Translations under genes and position numbers: made by a program
Shown: one piece after another, positions 1 through 7,211 of the stretch
Layout: every line of letters starts with the position of its first letter
How positions within the stretch are numbered: position 1 is the first letter of the stretch
Source of the DNA: Acidimicrobiales bacterium
GTDB lineage: Bacteria; Actinomycetota; Acidimicrobiia; Acidimicrobiales; VFJN01
DNA: 9,784 nt
NCBI GenBank assembly: GCA_016936035.1
Contig: JAFGPU010000447.1
Span: 1 to 9,784 of the forward strand
Direction of reading: 5' to 3'
Notes under the pieces: generated by a model
Told to the model about the DNA's origin: nothing
The model's database searches: none
What the model saw: the letters and a program-made list of their open reading frames with translations, nothing else

Positions 1-155
1 CGGGCGACCCAGAACACCGCACTCGACTGCCTCCGATCGAAGCTCGCGAGGGTGGCAGTCGCCGTCAGGACCGTGATCTCGTCCCTGGCGCCTGGTCGCT
101 CCAGATCGACGACCACCACGCGGTCGGCCACGCGTTCCAGACCACGCTGTCCTCG

Positions 156-449
156 GTGAGCCCAGCCAGGCGGGCGGGCTCCGGACCACGATGTCCCTGG
201 TGTCACCAGTCGGAGACACGGCAAGGACACGATCAGTCGCCCCCGACGAAGGCAGGGGTGGATGATCGCGTCGTCGCCCACCGCGTCCAACCGCCGCCCG
301 TCGGAGCCACCGTGGTGGAGGTCACCGGGGCGTTGCGAGAGGTCGATGCCACCCACCTCGACGAGGAGCTAGAGATCGACGTGCCCCGTGACGTGTTCGA
401 ACGGTTCAACGGCAACCTGGTCATCGCCGCCACGGCCGTCGACGACTGA
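156..449 (+). CDS. Hypothetical protein, C-terminal part; possible hotdog-fold remnant
   Basis: The frame is open from the left edge (base 3) to the TGA at 447-449; GTG at 156 is the first possible start inside the window and GTG at 258 is another. Only the part after about base 250 looks like genuine coding sequence, with G or C in nearly every third position; the part before it is rich in R, P, S and Q and has weaker codon bias. The C-terminal 60 residues contain PVGATVVEVTGAL followed by REVD, which recalls the strand pattern of fluoroacetyl-CoA-type (hotdog) thioesterases, but the usual end of that domain is not clear, so this is a weak suggestion. It could be the tail of a decayed gene or a gene entering from the left. 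No function is assigned. Confidence 0.3.
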   Translation: MSPARRAGSGPRCPWCHQSETRQGHDQSPPTKAGVDDRVVAHRVQPPPVGATVVEVTGALREVDATHLDEELEIDVPRDVFERFNGNLVIAATAVDD

Positions 450-470
450 GCCAAGGGTGACCCGAGGCCC

Positions 471-507
471 GCGTTGATCATTGCTACGACCTCGAAGTAA
501 TCTGGCG
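471..507 (+). promoter_or_regulatory. Promoter of the amidohydrolase/M24/CoA-transferase operon, with shared operator-like element
   Basis: A -35 box TTGATC (474-479), an 18-base spacer and a -10 box TAATCT (498-503, fits the actinobacterial TANNNT pattern) lie 28 bases before the ATG at 531. The same arrangement occurs at 7146-7182 before the P450 gene; 29 of 37 aligned bases are identical, including GCGTTGA at the -35 and TCGAAGTAATCTG across the -10. The spacer holds TAC-N9-GTA half sites, a degraded form of the inverted repeat seen in the other copy. A shared regulator, most simply the MarR protein encoded at 6547, is inferred. Confidence 0.65.
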
Positions 508-513
508 GGGTTC

Positions 514-525
514 GAGGAAGGGGGG
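514..525 (+). promoter_or_regulatory. Ribosome binding site of the amidohydrolase gene
   Basis: Purine-rich GAGGAAGGGGGG ends five bases before the ATG at 531. It supports 531 over the second in-frame ATG at 552, which lacks such a leader. With transcription starting about seven bases after the -10 box, the leader would be only about 20 bases long. Confidence 0.6.
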
Positions 526-530
526 CCTCC

Positions 531-1700
531 ATGGCCGCAGGCACGAAGCCCATGACGTTTCCACCGCGGCTCGGAGCGCCCAAGGATCGCCGTCCCTGTC
601 CGCTCACCGACCGCAGGCTTCCCGTCTCGACCGAGGTGTTCTCGGCCGACGACCACATCTCGCTCGGTGAGGACATCTTCCACCAGCGGGCCCCCGAGGC
701 GATGAAGGACCGCGTGCCCCGGGTCATGAACGTCGAGGGTGCATGGGTCCTGGGGATGGACGGCAAGCCCATGCTCCCCCGGGCGTTCACGGCCGTGCTC
801 GAGCAGTACGACCCTCTCGCCGGATCACACACCGGCGACGTGGAGGCACGCCTCGCCGCCCTCGACTCCGAGGGCGTCTCGAAGGAGCTCGCCTTCCCGA
901 ACGCGATCCTCGCCCTGCTGCACTGGCCCGACGCAGAGGTCCGTGAGGTGTGCTTCCGGATCTACAACGAGCACATCGCCGAGCTCCAGGAGACCTCGAA
1001 CGGTCGGATCTACGGCGTCGGCCTCGTGAACTGGTGGGATGCCGACGGCGCCCGCCGGACGGTGGACGAGCTCAAGGCCCTCGGGCTCAAGACTTTCCTC
1101 CTCCCGCTCAACCCGGGCAAGGACGACGAGAAGCGCCCGATCGACTACGCGAGCTCGGCGATGGACGGTGTCTGGGAGGCGATCGAGGAATCGGGCATCC
1201 CGGTGTCACACCACATCGGCGAGAACCCGCCGTCCGCTCCCAGCGAGTTCAACGCCCTCTCCGGCGCCATGCTCGTGTCGGTGGCGCCGTTCCGCGACAC
1301 GTTCGGGCGCTACGTCTTCGGCGGCATCCTCGACCGTCACCCCGGCCTGCGCGTCGGGTGGTTCGAAGGGGGCATCAACTGGGTGCCGTCCGCCATCCAG
1401 GACGCGGAGCACATCGCGGCCTCGTTCGACCACATGTCGAACCTGACGCTCCAGCACGATGTGCAGCACTACTGGGACAACCACATGGTGGCGTCGTTCA
1501 TGGTCGATCCGCTCGGGCTCGACCTCATCGATCGCATCGGGGTCGACCGGGTGATGTGGTCGACCGACTTCCCCCACAACGAGAGCACCTACGGGTACAC
1601 CGGTGACTCGCTGGCAGCAGTCGTCGAGGCCGTCGGTGCCGAAGCGGCCGAGGCGATCGTCAGCGGCAACATCACGCGCTTCCTGGGGATCGACGGCTGA
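531..1700 (+). CDS. Amidohydrolase family 2 (ACMSD-like) metal-dependent hydrolase or decarboxylase
   Basis: The 389-residue product is a normal length for the amidohydrolase-2 family (TIM-barrel metal hydrolases and non-oxidative decarboxylases such as ACMSD). Visible family features are the N-terminal metal motif SADDH (residues 38-42, the D-x-H form), the barrel-strand histidines in SHHIG (226-230), DRHPGLRVGWFEGG (268-281) where Glu279 stands in place of the His of the classical AHGG, and the C-terminal WSTDFPH (343-349) with metal ligand Asp346. The metal site therefore looks complete and active. It is cytosolic, with no signal peptide. It is the first gene of its operon; its TGA shares one base with the ATG of the next gene. 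Members act on amides, esters or carboxylated rings; which of these applies here cannot be told. The family call is secure, the reaction is not. Confidence 0.9.
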   Translation: MAAGTKPMTFPPRLGAPKDRRPCPLTDRRLPVSTEVFSADDHISLGEDIFHQRAPEAMKDRVPRVMNVEGAWVLGMDGKPMLPRAFTAVLEQYDPLAGSHTGDVEARLAALDSEGVSKELAFPNAILALLHWPDAEVREVCFRIYNEHIAELQETSNGRIYGVGLVNWWDADGARRTVDELKALGLKTFLLPLNPGKDDEKRPIDYASSAMDGVWEAIEESGIPVSHHIGENPPSAPSEFNALSGAMLVSVAPFRDTFGRYVFGGILDRHPGLRVGWFEGGINWVPSAIQDAEHIAASFDHMSNLTLQHDVQHYWDNHMVASFMVDPLGLDLIDRIGVDRVMWSTDFPHNESTYGYTGDSLAAVVEAVGAEAAEAIVSGNITRFLGIDG

Positions 1701-2926
1701 TGGCACCGGGCCTCATGGAAGCGGTCGCACCGGCGGCGCTACCACCGGCGCCGGATCTCGACCGCATGCGGCGTGAGCGCACGCAACGGGTGCGCGATGC
1801 GATGCGACGCAAGGGCATCGATGCGCTGATCCTGCTCGGGAACACCAACGTCACCTACGCGACCGGTGTGGTGTGGCCGCTGGCCGACGGCGGCCGGGCG
1901 GGCTTCGAGCGACCGGTCGCGGTCGTGGTGGCCGACGACGAGTCGCCCCATCTCTTCTCCCCGATCCGCGAGGACGACCGTCTGCGCGCCCACCTACCGC
2001 GGGACAACGTCCACGGTCCGGCGTACCTCGACTTCGACGAGGGGGTTCGCGACTTCGTGGCGGCTCTCCGTGGCCTGATCCAGGCCGACGCCGTGATCGC
2101 CATGGACGAGTGGACCCACGCGATGCAGCGCGAGCAGACGCTGCTCTTCGCCTCGGAACCGGTCGACGGCGGACGGGTGATGAGCAGCGTCAAGCTCCTC
2201 AAGACCCCGGACGAGGTGTCGTGCATGCGGGAGGGTCTGCGGATCACCGAGCGGGGCATGGCCGAGGTGCAGGCGCGCATCGCACCTGGGGTCCGCCAGA
2301 CCGAGCTCACGGCGACCTTCCTGCGCACGATCTTCGACGCCGGTGCCGACGCCAACGTCCTCGACCCGATCTGGCAGGTGATGCCGACCAGGGTCGAGGA
2401 CGGCCCGTGGACGACCACCGGCGACCTCGCGTGTCCCTTGCTCTCGACCGAACGGGAGCTCGAAGAGGGCGACGTCCTGTGGGTCGATGCCGGGATCAGC
2501 TACGCAGGCTTTCACTCCGACTTCGGCCGGACGTGGATCGTCGGACGGGAGCCGGACGCCCGTCAGCGCCGCCAATTCGAGCGGTGGCGGTCGATCATGA
2601 GCGCGGTGCTCGACGTCACCCGCGCCGGAGCGACGGCGGGCGATCTGACTGCGGCGGCGATCGATGCCCACGGCGGCTCCAAGCCGTGGATGCCGCACTT
2701 CTACCTCGGCCACGGCCTCGGCATCGACAGCGCCGAGATGCCCTTCGTCGGGAGCGACATCGGCGAGGCGTTCGACGCCTCCTACGTCCTCCAGGCGGGG
2801 ATGGTCCTGGTGCTCGAGCCCATCGTGTGGGAGGACGGATTCGCCGGATACCGCTCCGAGGAGGTGCTGCTCATCACCGACGACGGGTGGCTGCCGATGA
2901 CCGACTACCCCTATGACCCGTTCTGA
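1700..2926 (+). CDS. M24 family protein (creatinase / Xaa-Pro aminopeptidase type), complete metal site
   Basis: This 408-residue protein has the creatinase/prolidase N-terminal domain (about residues 25-160, starting RRERTQRVRDAMRRKGIDAL) and an M24 pita-bread C-terminal domain (about 170-400). All five dinuclear metal ligands of the family can be placed: Asp263 in VDAG, Asp274 in HSDFGRTW, His338 in GHGLG, Glu373 in LEP and Glu387 in YRSEE. It should be an active metalloenzyme in the cytosol. M24 members include aminopeptidase P, prolidase, DMSP lyase DddP and metal-free creatinase, so a peptide substrate is not certain; the catabolic neighbours argue for a small molecule. The start at 1700 overlaps the previous stop by one base (translational coupling); GGGGAT at 1685-1690 can serve as its ribosome site. 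ATG at 1766 is an alternative that matches the family's usual N-terminus. The next gene is a divergent paralogue. Confidence 0.88.
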   Translation: MAPGLMEAVAPAALPPAPDLDRMRRERTQRVRDAMRRKGIDALILLGNTNVTYATGVVWPLADGGRAGFERPVAVVVADDESPHLFSPIREDDRLRAHLPRDNVHGPAYLDFDEGVRDFVAALRGLIQADAVIAMDEWTHAMQREQTLLFASEPVDGGRVMSSVKLLKTPDEVSCMREGLRITERGMAEVQARIAPGVRQTELTATFLRTIFDAGADANVLDPIWQVMPTRVEDGPWTTTGDLACPLLSTERELEEGDVLWVDAGISYAGFHSDFGRTWIVGREPDARQRRQFERWRSIMSAVLDVTRAGATAGDLTAAAIDAHGGSKPWMPHFYLGHGLGIDSAEMPFVGSDIGEAFDASYVLQAGMVLVLEPIVWEDGFAGYRSEEVLLITDDGWLPMTDYPYDPF

Positions 2927-4100
2927 GGTCCGCCAGGTGACCGGAAGACCGAGGGACCGCAGCGTCGTGACCAGCACCGAGGTCGTTCCCGACGACCCGG
3001 CCCTCCGCTACGCCCGGCGAGACCGCGTGCTCGCCGAGATGGAGGCCGCCAACGTCGACGTGCTCGTCGTCGGGCGGGAGGCGAACGCCCGCTACGTCTC
3101 GGGCGCCCCCCGGCTGTGGCTCGCGGGCTCCCGCCCGTTCGGACCGGGGTGCGTGCTCGTCCGCGAGACCGGCGCCGTCCACCTGATGAGCACGTGGGAC
3201 GAGGGCGTCCCCGAGGACATCCCGCACGAGAACCTCTACGGGATCACCTTCAACGCCGGCAACTTCGTGAAGGTGCTCCGCGACATCGACGGCGCCGCGA
3301 CCGCCCGCACCGTCGCCACCGACGCCTTGAACCCGTCGGCCGCCGCCCTCCTGCCCCAGTCGTTCCCGTCGGCCCGGCTGGTCGACGGCGATCGGCTGCT
3401 GCGCCGAGCTCGTCGGGTGAAGACTCCCGAGGAGATCGACGCGATCCGTGCATCGGTGCACGTCGCCGAGCGGTCACTCGCGATGGCGGAGGCCGCGCTC
3501 GCCCCCGGTGTGACCGAGCGGCAGCTCACCGGCGTCTTCATGGAGACGATGGCCGAAGCGGGGGTCACCACCCCCTCGACCCAGGACGTGGCCTGGATCA
3601 CGTCCCGCGAACATCCGTGGCGGCGGGCCAGTCGAGATGCGCCGGTCGCGGCCGGTGACCTGGTCGCCTTCGAGGCAGGCGTCATCCTCGGCGGGTACGT
3701 CGGCGAGGTCGCCCGGACCCACCAGGTGGGCGCCCGCGACGAGCCCGGCCGGGCCCTGCACGAGCGTCGGGACGAGCTGTGGGACCGGCTGCTCCACACG
3801 TGCCGGCCGGGCGCGCTGCTCACCGGGCTCCTCGACGCCTACGACGCCGCCGGTGAGGCGGCACCCCCGATGCCGGTGGCGCGCGGGCTCGGGCTCGGCT
3901 TCGACCAGCCTGTGGTGAGCCACGATCTCCCGGACACCGCCGCCGACGAGGTGCTCGAAGCCGGCATGGTGCTGGCGCTGACCGCCTTCGTCTGGCAGGA
4001 GGGCGTCGGTGCCGCGTACGGCACGGAACCGGTCGTGATCACGGCCGACGGGCTCGAGATGCTGTCGATGACGCCGTTCCGCGACCAGTGGGCCTGGTGA
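2913..4100 (+). CDS. M24 family paralogue with lost metal ligands (probable pseudoenzyme)
   Basis: This 395-residue protein aligns along its whole length with the M24 protein just upstream: N-terminal creatinase-type domain (about 33-160), linker RRVKTPEEIDAIR, and M24 fold (about 170-390). The metal ligands have changed. Asp263 and Asp274 of the neighbour become Glu254 (FEAG) and Glu265 (GEVART), His338 becomes Leu326 (RGLGLG), Glu373 becomes Thr357, and only Glu387 is kept, as Glu372. It is thus unlikely to bind two metals and is either a non-catalytic partner or a metal-independent enzyme, as creatinase is. The frame is intact with good codon bias, so it is maintained. The ATG at 2913 overlaps the upstream gene by 14 bases but lacks a ribosome site; GTG at 2967, ten bases after GAGGGA (2951-2956), is an attractive alternative giving 377 residues. 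Confidence 0.85.
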   Translation: MTRSEVRQVTGRPRDRSVVTSTEVVPDDPALRYARRDRVLAEMEAANVDVLVVGREANARYVSGAPRLWLAGSRPFGPGCVLVRETGAVHLMSTWDEGVPEDIPHENLYGITFNAGNFVKVLRDIDGAATARTVATDALNPSAAALLPQSFPSARLVDGDRLLRRARRVKTPEEIDAIRASVHVAERSLAMAEAALAPGVTERQLTGVFMETMAEAGVTTPSTQDVAWITSREHPWRRASRDAPVAAGDLVAFEAGVILGGYVGEVARTHQVGARDEPGRALHERRDELWDRLLHTCRPGALLTGLLDAYDAAGEAAPPMPVARGLGLGFDQPVVSHDLPDTAADEVLEAGMVLALTAFVWQEGVGAAYGTEPVVITADGLEMLSMTPFRDQWAW

Positions 4101-4101
4101 G

Positions 4102-6510
4102 GTGGGCGTCGACGACGCGCCGCCCCTGACCGGCCTGCGGGTCGTCGATCTCTCGACGTGGATCGCCGGTGCGTACTGCACCAAGCTCCTCGCCGACGGC
4201 GGTGCCGAGATCATCAAGGTCGAATCGCCCGACGGCGATCCGCTTCGGCGGTGGTCGGCCTCCGGGGTGGAGATCGCGCCGGGCGCCGACGGCGCGCTGT
4301 TCAACTTCCTGGGCGCATCGAAGCGGAGCGTCGTCATCGACGGCGGGAACGAGGACGACGCCGCCGCGCTGCACGAGCTCCTCGTCACGGCGGACGTGGT
4401 CGTGTGGTCACCCGGCTCGCCGCTGGCCGCACACCCGACGCTGGCACCGCGGGAGATCCGGCGGGCCCACCCGCACCTGACGGTGACGACCATCACCCCG
4501 TTCGGGCTCGAGGGAGCCTGGCGGGACAAGCCGGCGACCGAGTTCACGCTCCAGGCATGGTCGGGCGGGATCATCCGGCTCGCACGCGGTCGACCGGACC
4601 GCCCTCCGACCTACGTCGGAGGCCAGCCGGGCGAGTGGCTGGCCGGCGCCTTCGCGGCGATCGGCACGTTGGCCAGCCGCCGCCGCGACCGGGGAGGCGA
4701 GCTCGTCGACGTCTCGATGCTCGAGTCGCTGGCGATGGGCCTCACCTACTACCCGGTCACGTTCCACGACCAGCTGGGACGACCGATTCGGGAGGACCGG
4801 TTCGTCCCCACACCCGGGGTGGCAGCGGCCCGTGACGGCATGGTCGGACTCGGTACCGGCACGGGACAGCAGTGGCTCGACTTCTGCGTGCTGGTCGGGC
4901 ACCCGGAGTGGATGGAGGACCGGTCGTACCTCGTCGAGCGAACCTCCCTCGCTCCCCAGATCGACGCATGGGTGGCGGAGCACACGGTCGAGGAGGTTCT
5001 CGATCTCGCCAGCGACTTCCGCCTGCCCAACGCACCGATCGCCAACGGCGCCGACGTCGCGCGCATCGACCACCTCCGGGCCAGGGACGCGTTCGTCAGG
5101 AACCCCCGCGACGGCGTGACGAACCCGCGGCCGCCGTTCAGGTTCGAGACGGTGCCAGTCCGGCCGCCCGAACCGGCCCCCGGCCTCGGCGATCTCTCGA
5201 TCGACGACGCCCTGCCACGGGAGTCCACCGGTCGCTCCGGTCGCACCGCGGCACGGCGGCCGCTCCCGTTCGAGGGTCTGCGGGTCCTGGACATGACCGC
5301 GTACTGGGCCGGGCCCCTGACGGGACACCTGCTCGCGCTGCTCGGGGCCGAGGTGATCCATCTCGAGTCGGCCCGGCGGCCCGACGGCGCCCGGCTGGTC
5401 GGCGGGGTCCCGCAGTCGGAGGATCGACACCTCGAGCGGGGGCCGATCTTCGCCGCCCTCAACACGAACAAGAAGAGCTTGGCGATCGACCTCAGCAGCG
5501 AACCGGGCGTCGACCTCGTCCGCCGGTTCATCTCCACCTGCGATGTCGTCGTCGAGAACTACACGCCGAGGGTGCTCGACCAGCTCGGTCTCGACCACCA
5601 GACGCTCCGGGCCGGCCACCCGGCGCTGATCACCGTGCGGATGCCGGGCTTCGGCCTCGACGGGCCCTGGCGCGACAAGGCGGCGTTCGCGTTCGTGATC
5701 GAGGACGCCTCGGGGTTCACGTGGCTGAGCGGGCATGCCGACGTCCCGCCGATCGAGCCGTACAGCATCGGTGATCCCAACGCCGGCATCCATGCGCTGG
5801 TCGGTCTGCAGCTCGCGCTCGAGCACCGTGACCGGACCGGCGAGGGTGGGCTCGTCGAGTCGGCGATGATCGATGCCGCGCTCAACGTCACGGCGGAACA
5901 GGTCATCGAGCACTCGGCCTACGGCGCGCTGCTGGCCCGCGACGGCAACCGCGGGCCGTGCGCGGCGCCGCAGAACCTCTACCAGGTCCTCGGTCCCGAC
6001 GAGTACGGGCGGGACGACTGCTGGGTCGCGATCGCCGTCGCGACCGACGAGCAGTGGGCGGCCCTCGGCCGCGCCCTCGGGGATCCGCCCTGGACCGCCG
6101 ACCCGGCACTCGCGACGGCGGCCGGGCGCCGGCTGGCCCACGACGAGATCGACGAGATGCTGCAGGAGTGGTGCCGCGACCGGTCGGCCGACGAGGTCGT
6201 CGACCGCCTGTGGGATGCGGGTGTGCCTGTCGGCAAGGTGATCCAGCCACACCGGCAGCCCGAGCTGGCCCCGTTCCGGTCCCGCGGCTTCTTCGAGGGC
6301 GTGGACCACCCGGTCACCGGGCGCGCCCGCCATGCGACGCTCCCGATCGCGTTCTCGCGCCGCCCGGATCGGTGGCACCGGAGGCATGCACCGTTGTTGG
6401 GCGAGCACACCGCCGAGCTGCTCGGCGAGCTCGGGCTCACTCCGACCGAGATCGATGCCCTCTCGGCCAGCGGGGCCATCGGCGACCAGCTCGTGCCGGC
6501 CGATGGATAG
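4102..6510 (+). CDS. Fused two-domain class III (CaiB/BaiF) CoA-transferase
   Basis: The 802 residues hold two complete family III CoA-transferase domains in tandem, about twice the usual ~400. Domain 1 (about 8-365) opens with LTGLRVVDLSTWIAGAYC and contains LVDVSM (201-206), where Asp203 is at the position of the catalytic aspartate. Domain 2 (about 386-790) opens with FEGLRVLDMTAYWAGP, has NTNKKSLAIDL, ENYTPRVLDQLGL and PGFGLDGPWRDK, but reads LVESAM (584-589) at the catalytic position, giving Glu586. A proline-rich linker joins them. The reaction expected is transfer of CoA between carboxylic acids to activate a substrate. Fusion recalls the DMSP CoA-transferase/lyase DddD, but the distribution of Asp between halves does not match it. 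Start is GTG at 4102, one base after the previous TGA. Cytosolic; last enzyme of the first operon. Confidence 0.88.
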   Translation: MGVDDAPPLTGLRVVDLSTWIAGAYCTKLLADGGAEIIKVESPDGDPLRRWSASGVEIAPGADGALFNFLGASKRSVVIDGGNEDDAAALHELLVTADVVVWSPGSPLAAHPTLAPREIRRAHPHLTVTTITPFGLEGAWRDKPATEFTLQAWSGGIIRLARGRPDRPPTYVGGQPGEWLAGAFAAIGTLASRRRDRGGELVDVSMLESLAMGLTYYPVTFHDQLGRPIREDRFVPTPGVAAARDGMVGLGTGTGQQWLDFCVLVGHPEWMEDRSYLVERTSLAPQIDAWVAEHTVEEVLDLASDFRLPNAPIANGADVARIDHLRARDAFVRNPRDGVTNPRPPFRFETVPVRPPEPAPGLGDLSIDDALPRESTGRSGRTAARRPLPFEGLRVLDMTAYWAGPLTGHLLALLGAEVIHLESARRPDGARLVGGVPQSEDRHLERGPIFAALNTNKKSLAIDLSSEPGVDLVRRFISTCDVVVENYTPRVLDQLGLDHQTLRAGHPALITVRMPGFGLDGPWRDKAAFAFVIEDASGFTWLSGHADVPPIEPYSIGDPNAGIHALVGLQLALEHRDRTGEGGLVESAMIDAALNVTAEQVIEHSAYGALLARDGNRGPCAAPQNLYQVLGPDEYGRDDCWVAIAVATDEQWAALGRALGDPPWTADPALATAAGRRLAHDEIDEMLQEWCRDRSADEVVDRLWDAGVPVGKVIQPHRQPELAPFRSRGFFEGVDHPVTGRARHATLPIAFSRRPDRWHRRHAPLLGEHTAELLGELGLTPTEIDALSASGAIGDQLVPADG

Positions 6511-6546
6511 CCGCCGACGGATGTCCGTGCGCGATCGTTGTCGCTG

Positions 6547-7152
6547 ATGGGATCTCGAGCTCCGTTCGATGTCGTCGAGGGATCGCGCCGCGTCTGGCTC
6601 GACCGGTGGAGCCCCGAGGCGGCGTCCGGCATGGCCACCTTCACCGCCATCCTCCGCTCCTTTCAGTTGCTCAACAGCCAGGTGAACGCCGTCATGCGGG
6701 CCCACGGTCTCACCTTCGGCCGCTACGAGGTGCTCGCATGGCTGGCCACCGACCCCGAGCCGTCCCTGACCCTGAGCTGGATCAGCAGGACCCTGAGGAT
6801 CCCGCCCGCCACGGTCACGAACATCGTCGACAGCCTCGAGAGCGAGAAGCTCATTCGACGCGTGGCGCATCCGGACGATGCCCGGACGACCCTGGCCGTG
6901 ATCACAGCCCGCGGCCGTGCCGTCGCCGACGCCGCCACGCAGCACCTCAACACCGCGGTCTACGAGGCGATCCCCCTCTCGCAAGACGATCGATCGCTGC
7001 TCATCCGCCTGCTCCGCGACCTGCGGGCGAGGGGCGGTGAGTTCGATGTCGAGCGGTCTGACGAGGTGATCGAGGAGATCCGGTCCGGCCGGGCCCGAAC
7101 GCCCGAGCGGGCTGCCTCGAACAGCCGGGCGAGGTCACCGCGGCGGCGTTGA
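6547..7152 (+). CDS. MarR-family transcriptional regulator
   Basis: The product is a winged-helix MarR protein of about 201 residues. Counting from this ATG, helices with SFQLLNSQVNAVMRAHGLTFGRYEVL (given here only as landmarks: about 38-63) lead into the DNA-binding domain, with the recognition region ATVTNIVDSLESEKLIRR (88-105) and the wing motif HPDDART (108-114) carrying the family's D-x-R. A C-terminal arginine-rich tail of about 35 residues (after ARGGEFD) is longer than typical. Start is uncertain: TTG at 6538 adds three residues, and no clear ribosome site precedes either. It lies 36 bases after the CoA-transferase stop and is probably in that transcript, so it may control its own expression. 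It is the natural candidate to bind the near-identical promoters at 471 and 7146 and to respond to a substrate or CoA-thioester; binding is inferred. Confidence 0.88.
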   Translation: MGSRAPFDVVEGSRRVWLDRWSPEAASGMATFTAILRSFQLLNSQVNAVMRAHGLTFGRYEVLAWLATDPEPSLTLSWISRTLRIPPATVTNIVDSLESEKLIRRVAHPDDARTTLAVITARGRAVADAATQHLNTAVYEAIPLSQDDRSLLIRLLRDLRARGGEFDVERSDEVIEEIRSGRARTPERAASNSRARSPRRR

Positions 7153-7182
7153 CGATAATTACGAAGTCGAAGTAATCTGCCG
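7146..7182 (+). promoter_or_regulatory. Promoter of the P450/SDR/ferredoxin operon, with shared operator-like element
   Basis: A -35 box TTGACG (7149-7154), 18-base spacer and -10 box TAATCT (7173-7178) lie before the P450 start at 7212. The -35 overlaps the marR stop codon (7150-7152). The element matches the one at 471-507 at 29 of 37 positions with the same spacing. This gives a leader of roughly 27 bases. Confidence 0.7.
7158..7176. promoter_or_regulatory. Putative MarR operator (inverted repeat ATTAC-N9-GTAAT)
   Basis: Perfect five-base arms ATTAC (7158-7162) and GTAAT (7172-7176) flank nine bases, sitting between the -35 and -10 boxes and running into the -10. A direct repeat of CGAAGT (7162-7167 and 7168-7173) lies within it. 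Size and place suit a MarR dimer that blocks RNA polymerase. The partial counterpart at 483-501 keeps the right arm but only three bases of the left arm. Confidence 0.5.
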
Positions 7183-7211
7183 TCGGTCGCACTCGGACGA
7201 GAGCGGGGGAA

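Noticed and set aside
440..470. Possible terminator GGGTGACCC at 455-463
   Set aside because: The arms are only three or four bases and no T run follows.
1700..2926. Identification as DMSP lyase DddP
   Set aside because: DddP is also M24, but the metal site seen here is the general one of the family and no DddP-specific signature can be read, so only the family is called.
2913..4100. Calling the second M24 gene a pseudogene
   Set aside because: No stop or frameshift, normal codon bias, conserved scaffold and tight operon position indicate a maintained protein despite the lost ligands.
4102..6510. Identification as DddD (DMSP CoA-transferase/lyase)
   Set aside because: Size and domain fusion fit, but the second half has Glu where DddD is reported to have its catalytic Asp, and no betaine transporter or other ddd gene lies nearby.
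4408..6984. 858-codon open frame on the minus strand
   Set aside because: It lies opposite the CoA-transferase and marR, is rich in R, G, P and D, shows no domain, and is the usual mirror of high-GC coding DNA. The + strand has clear family motifs.
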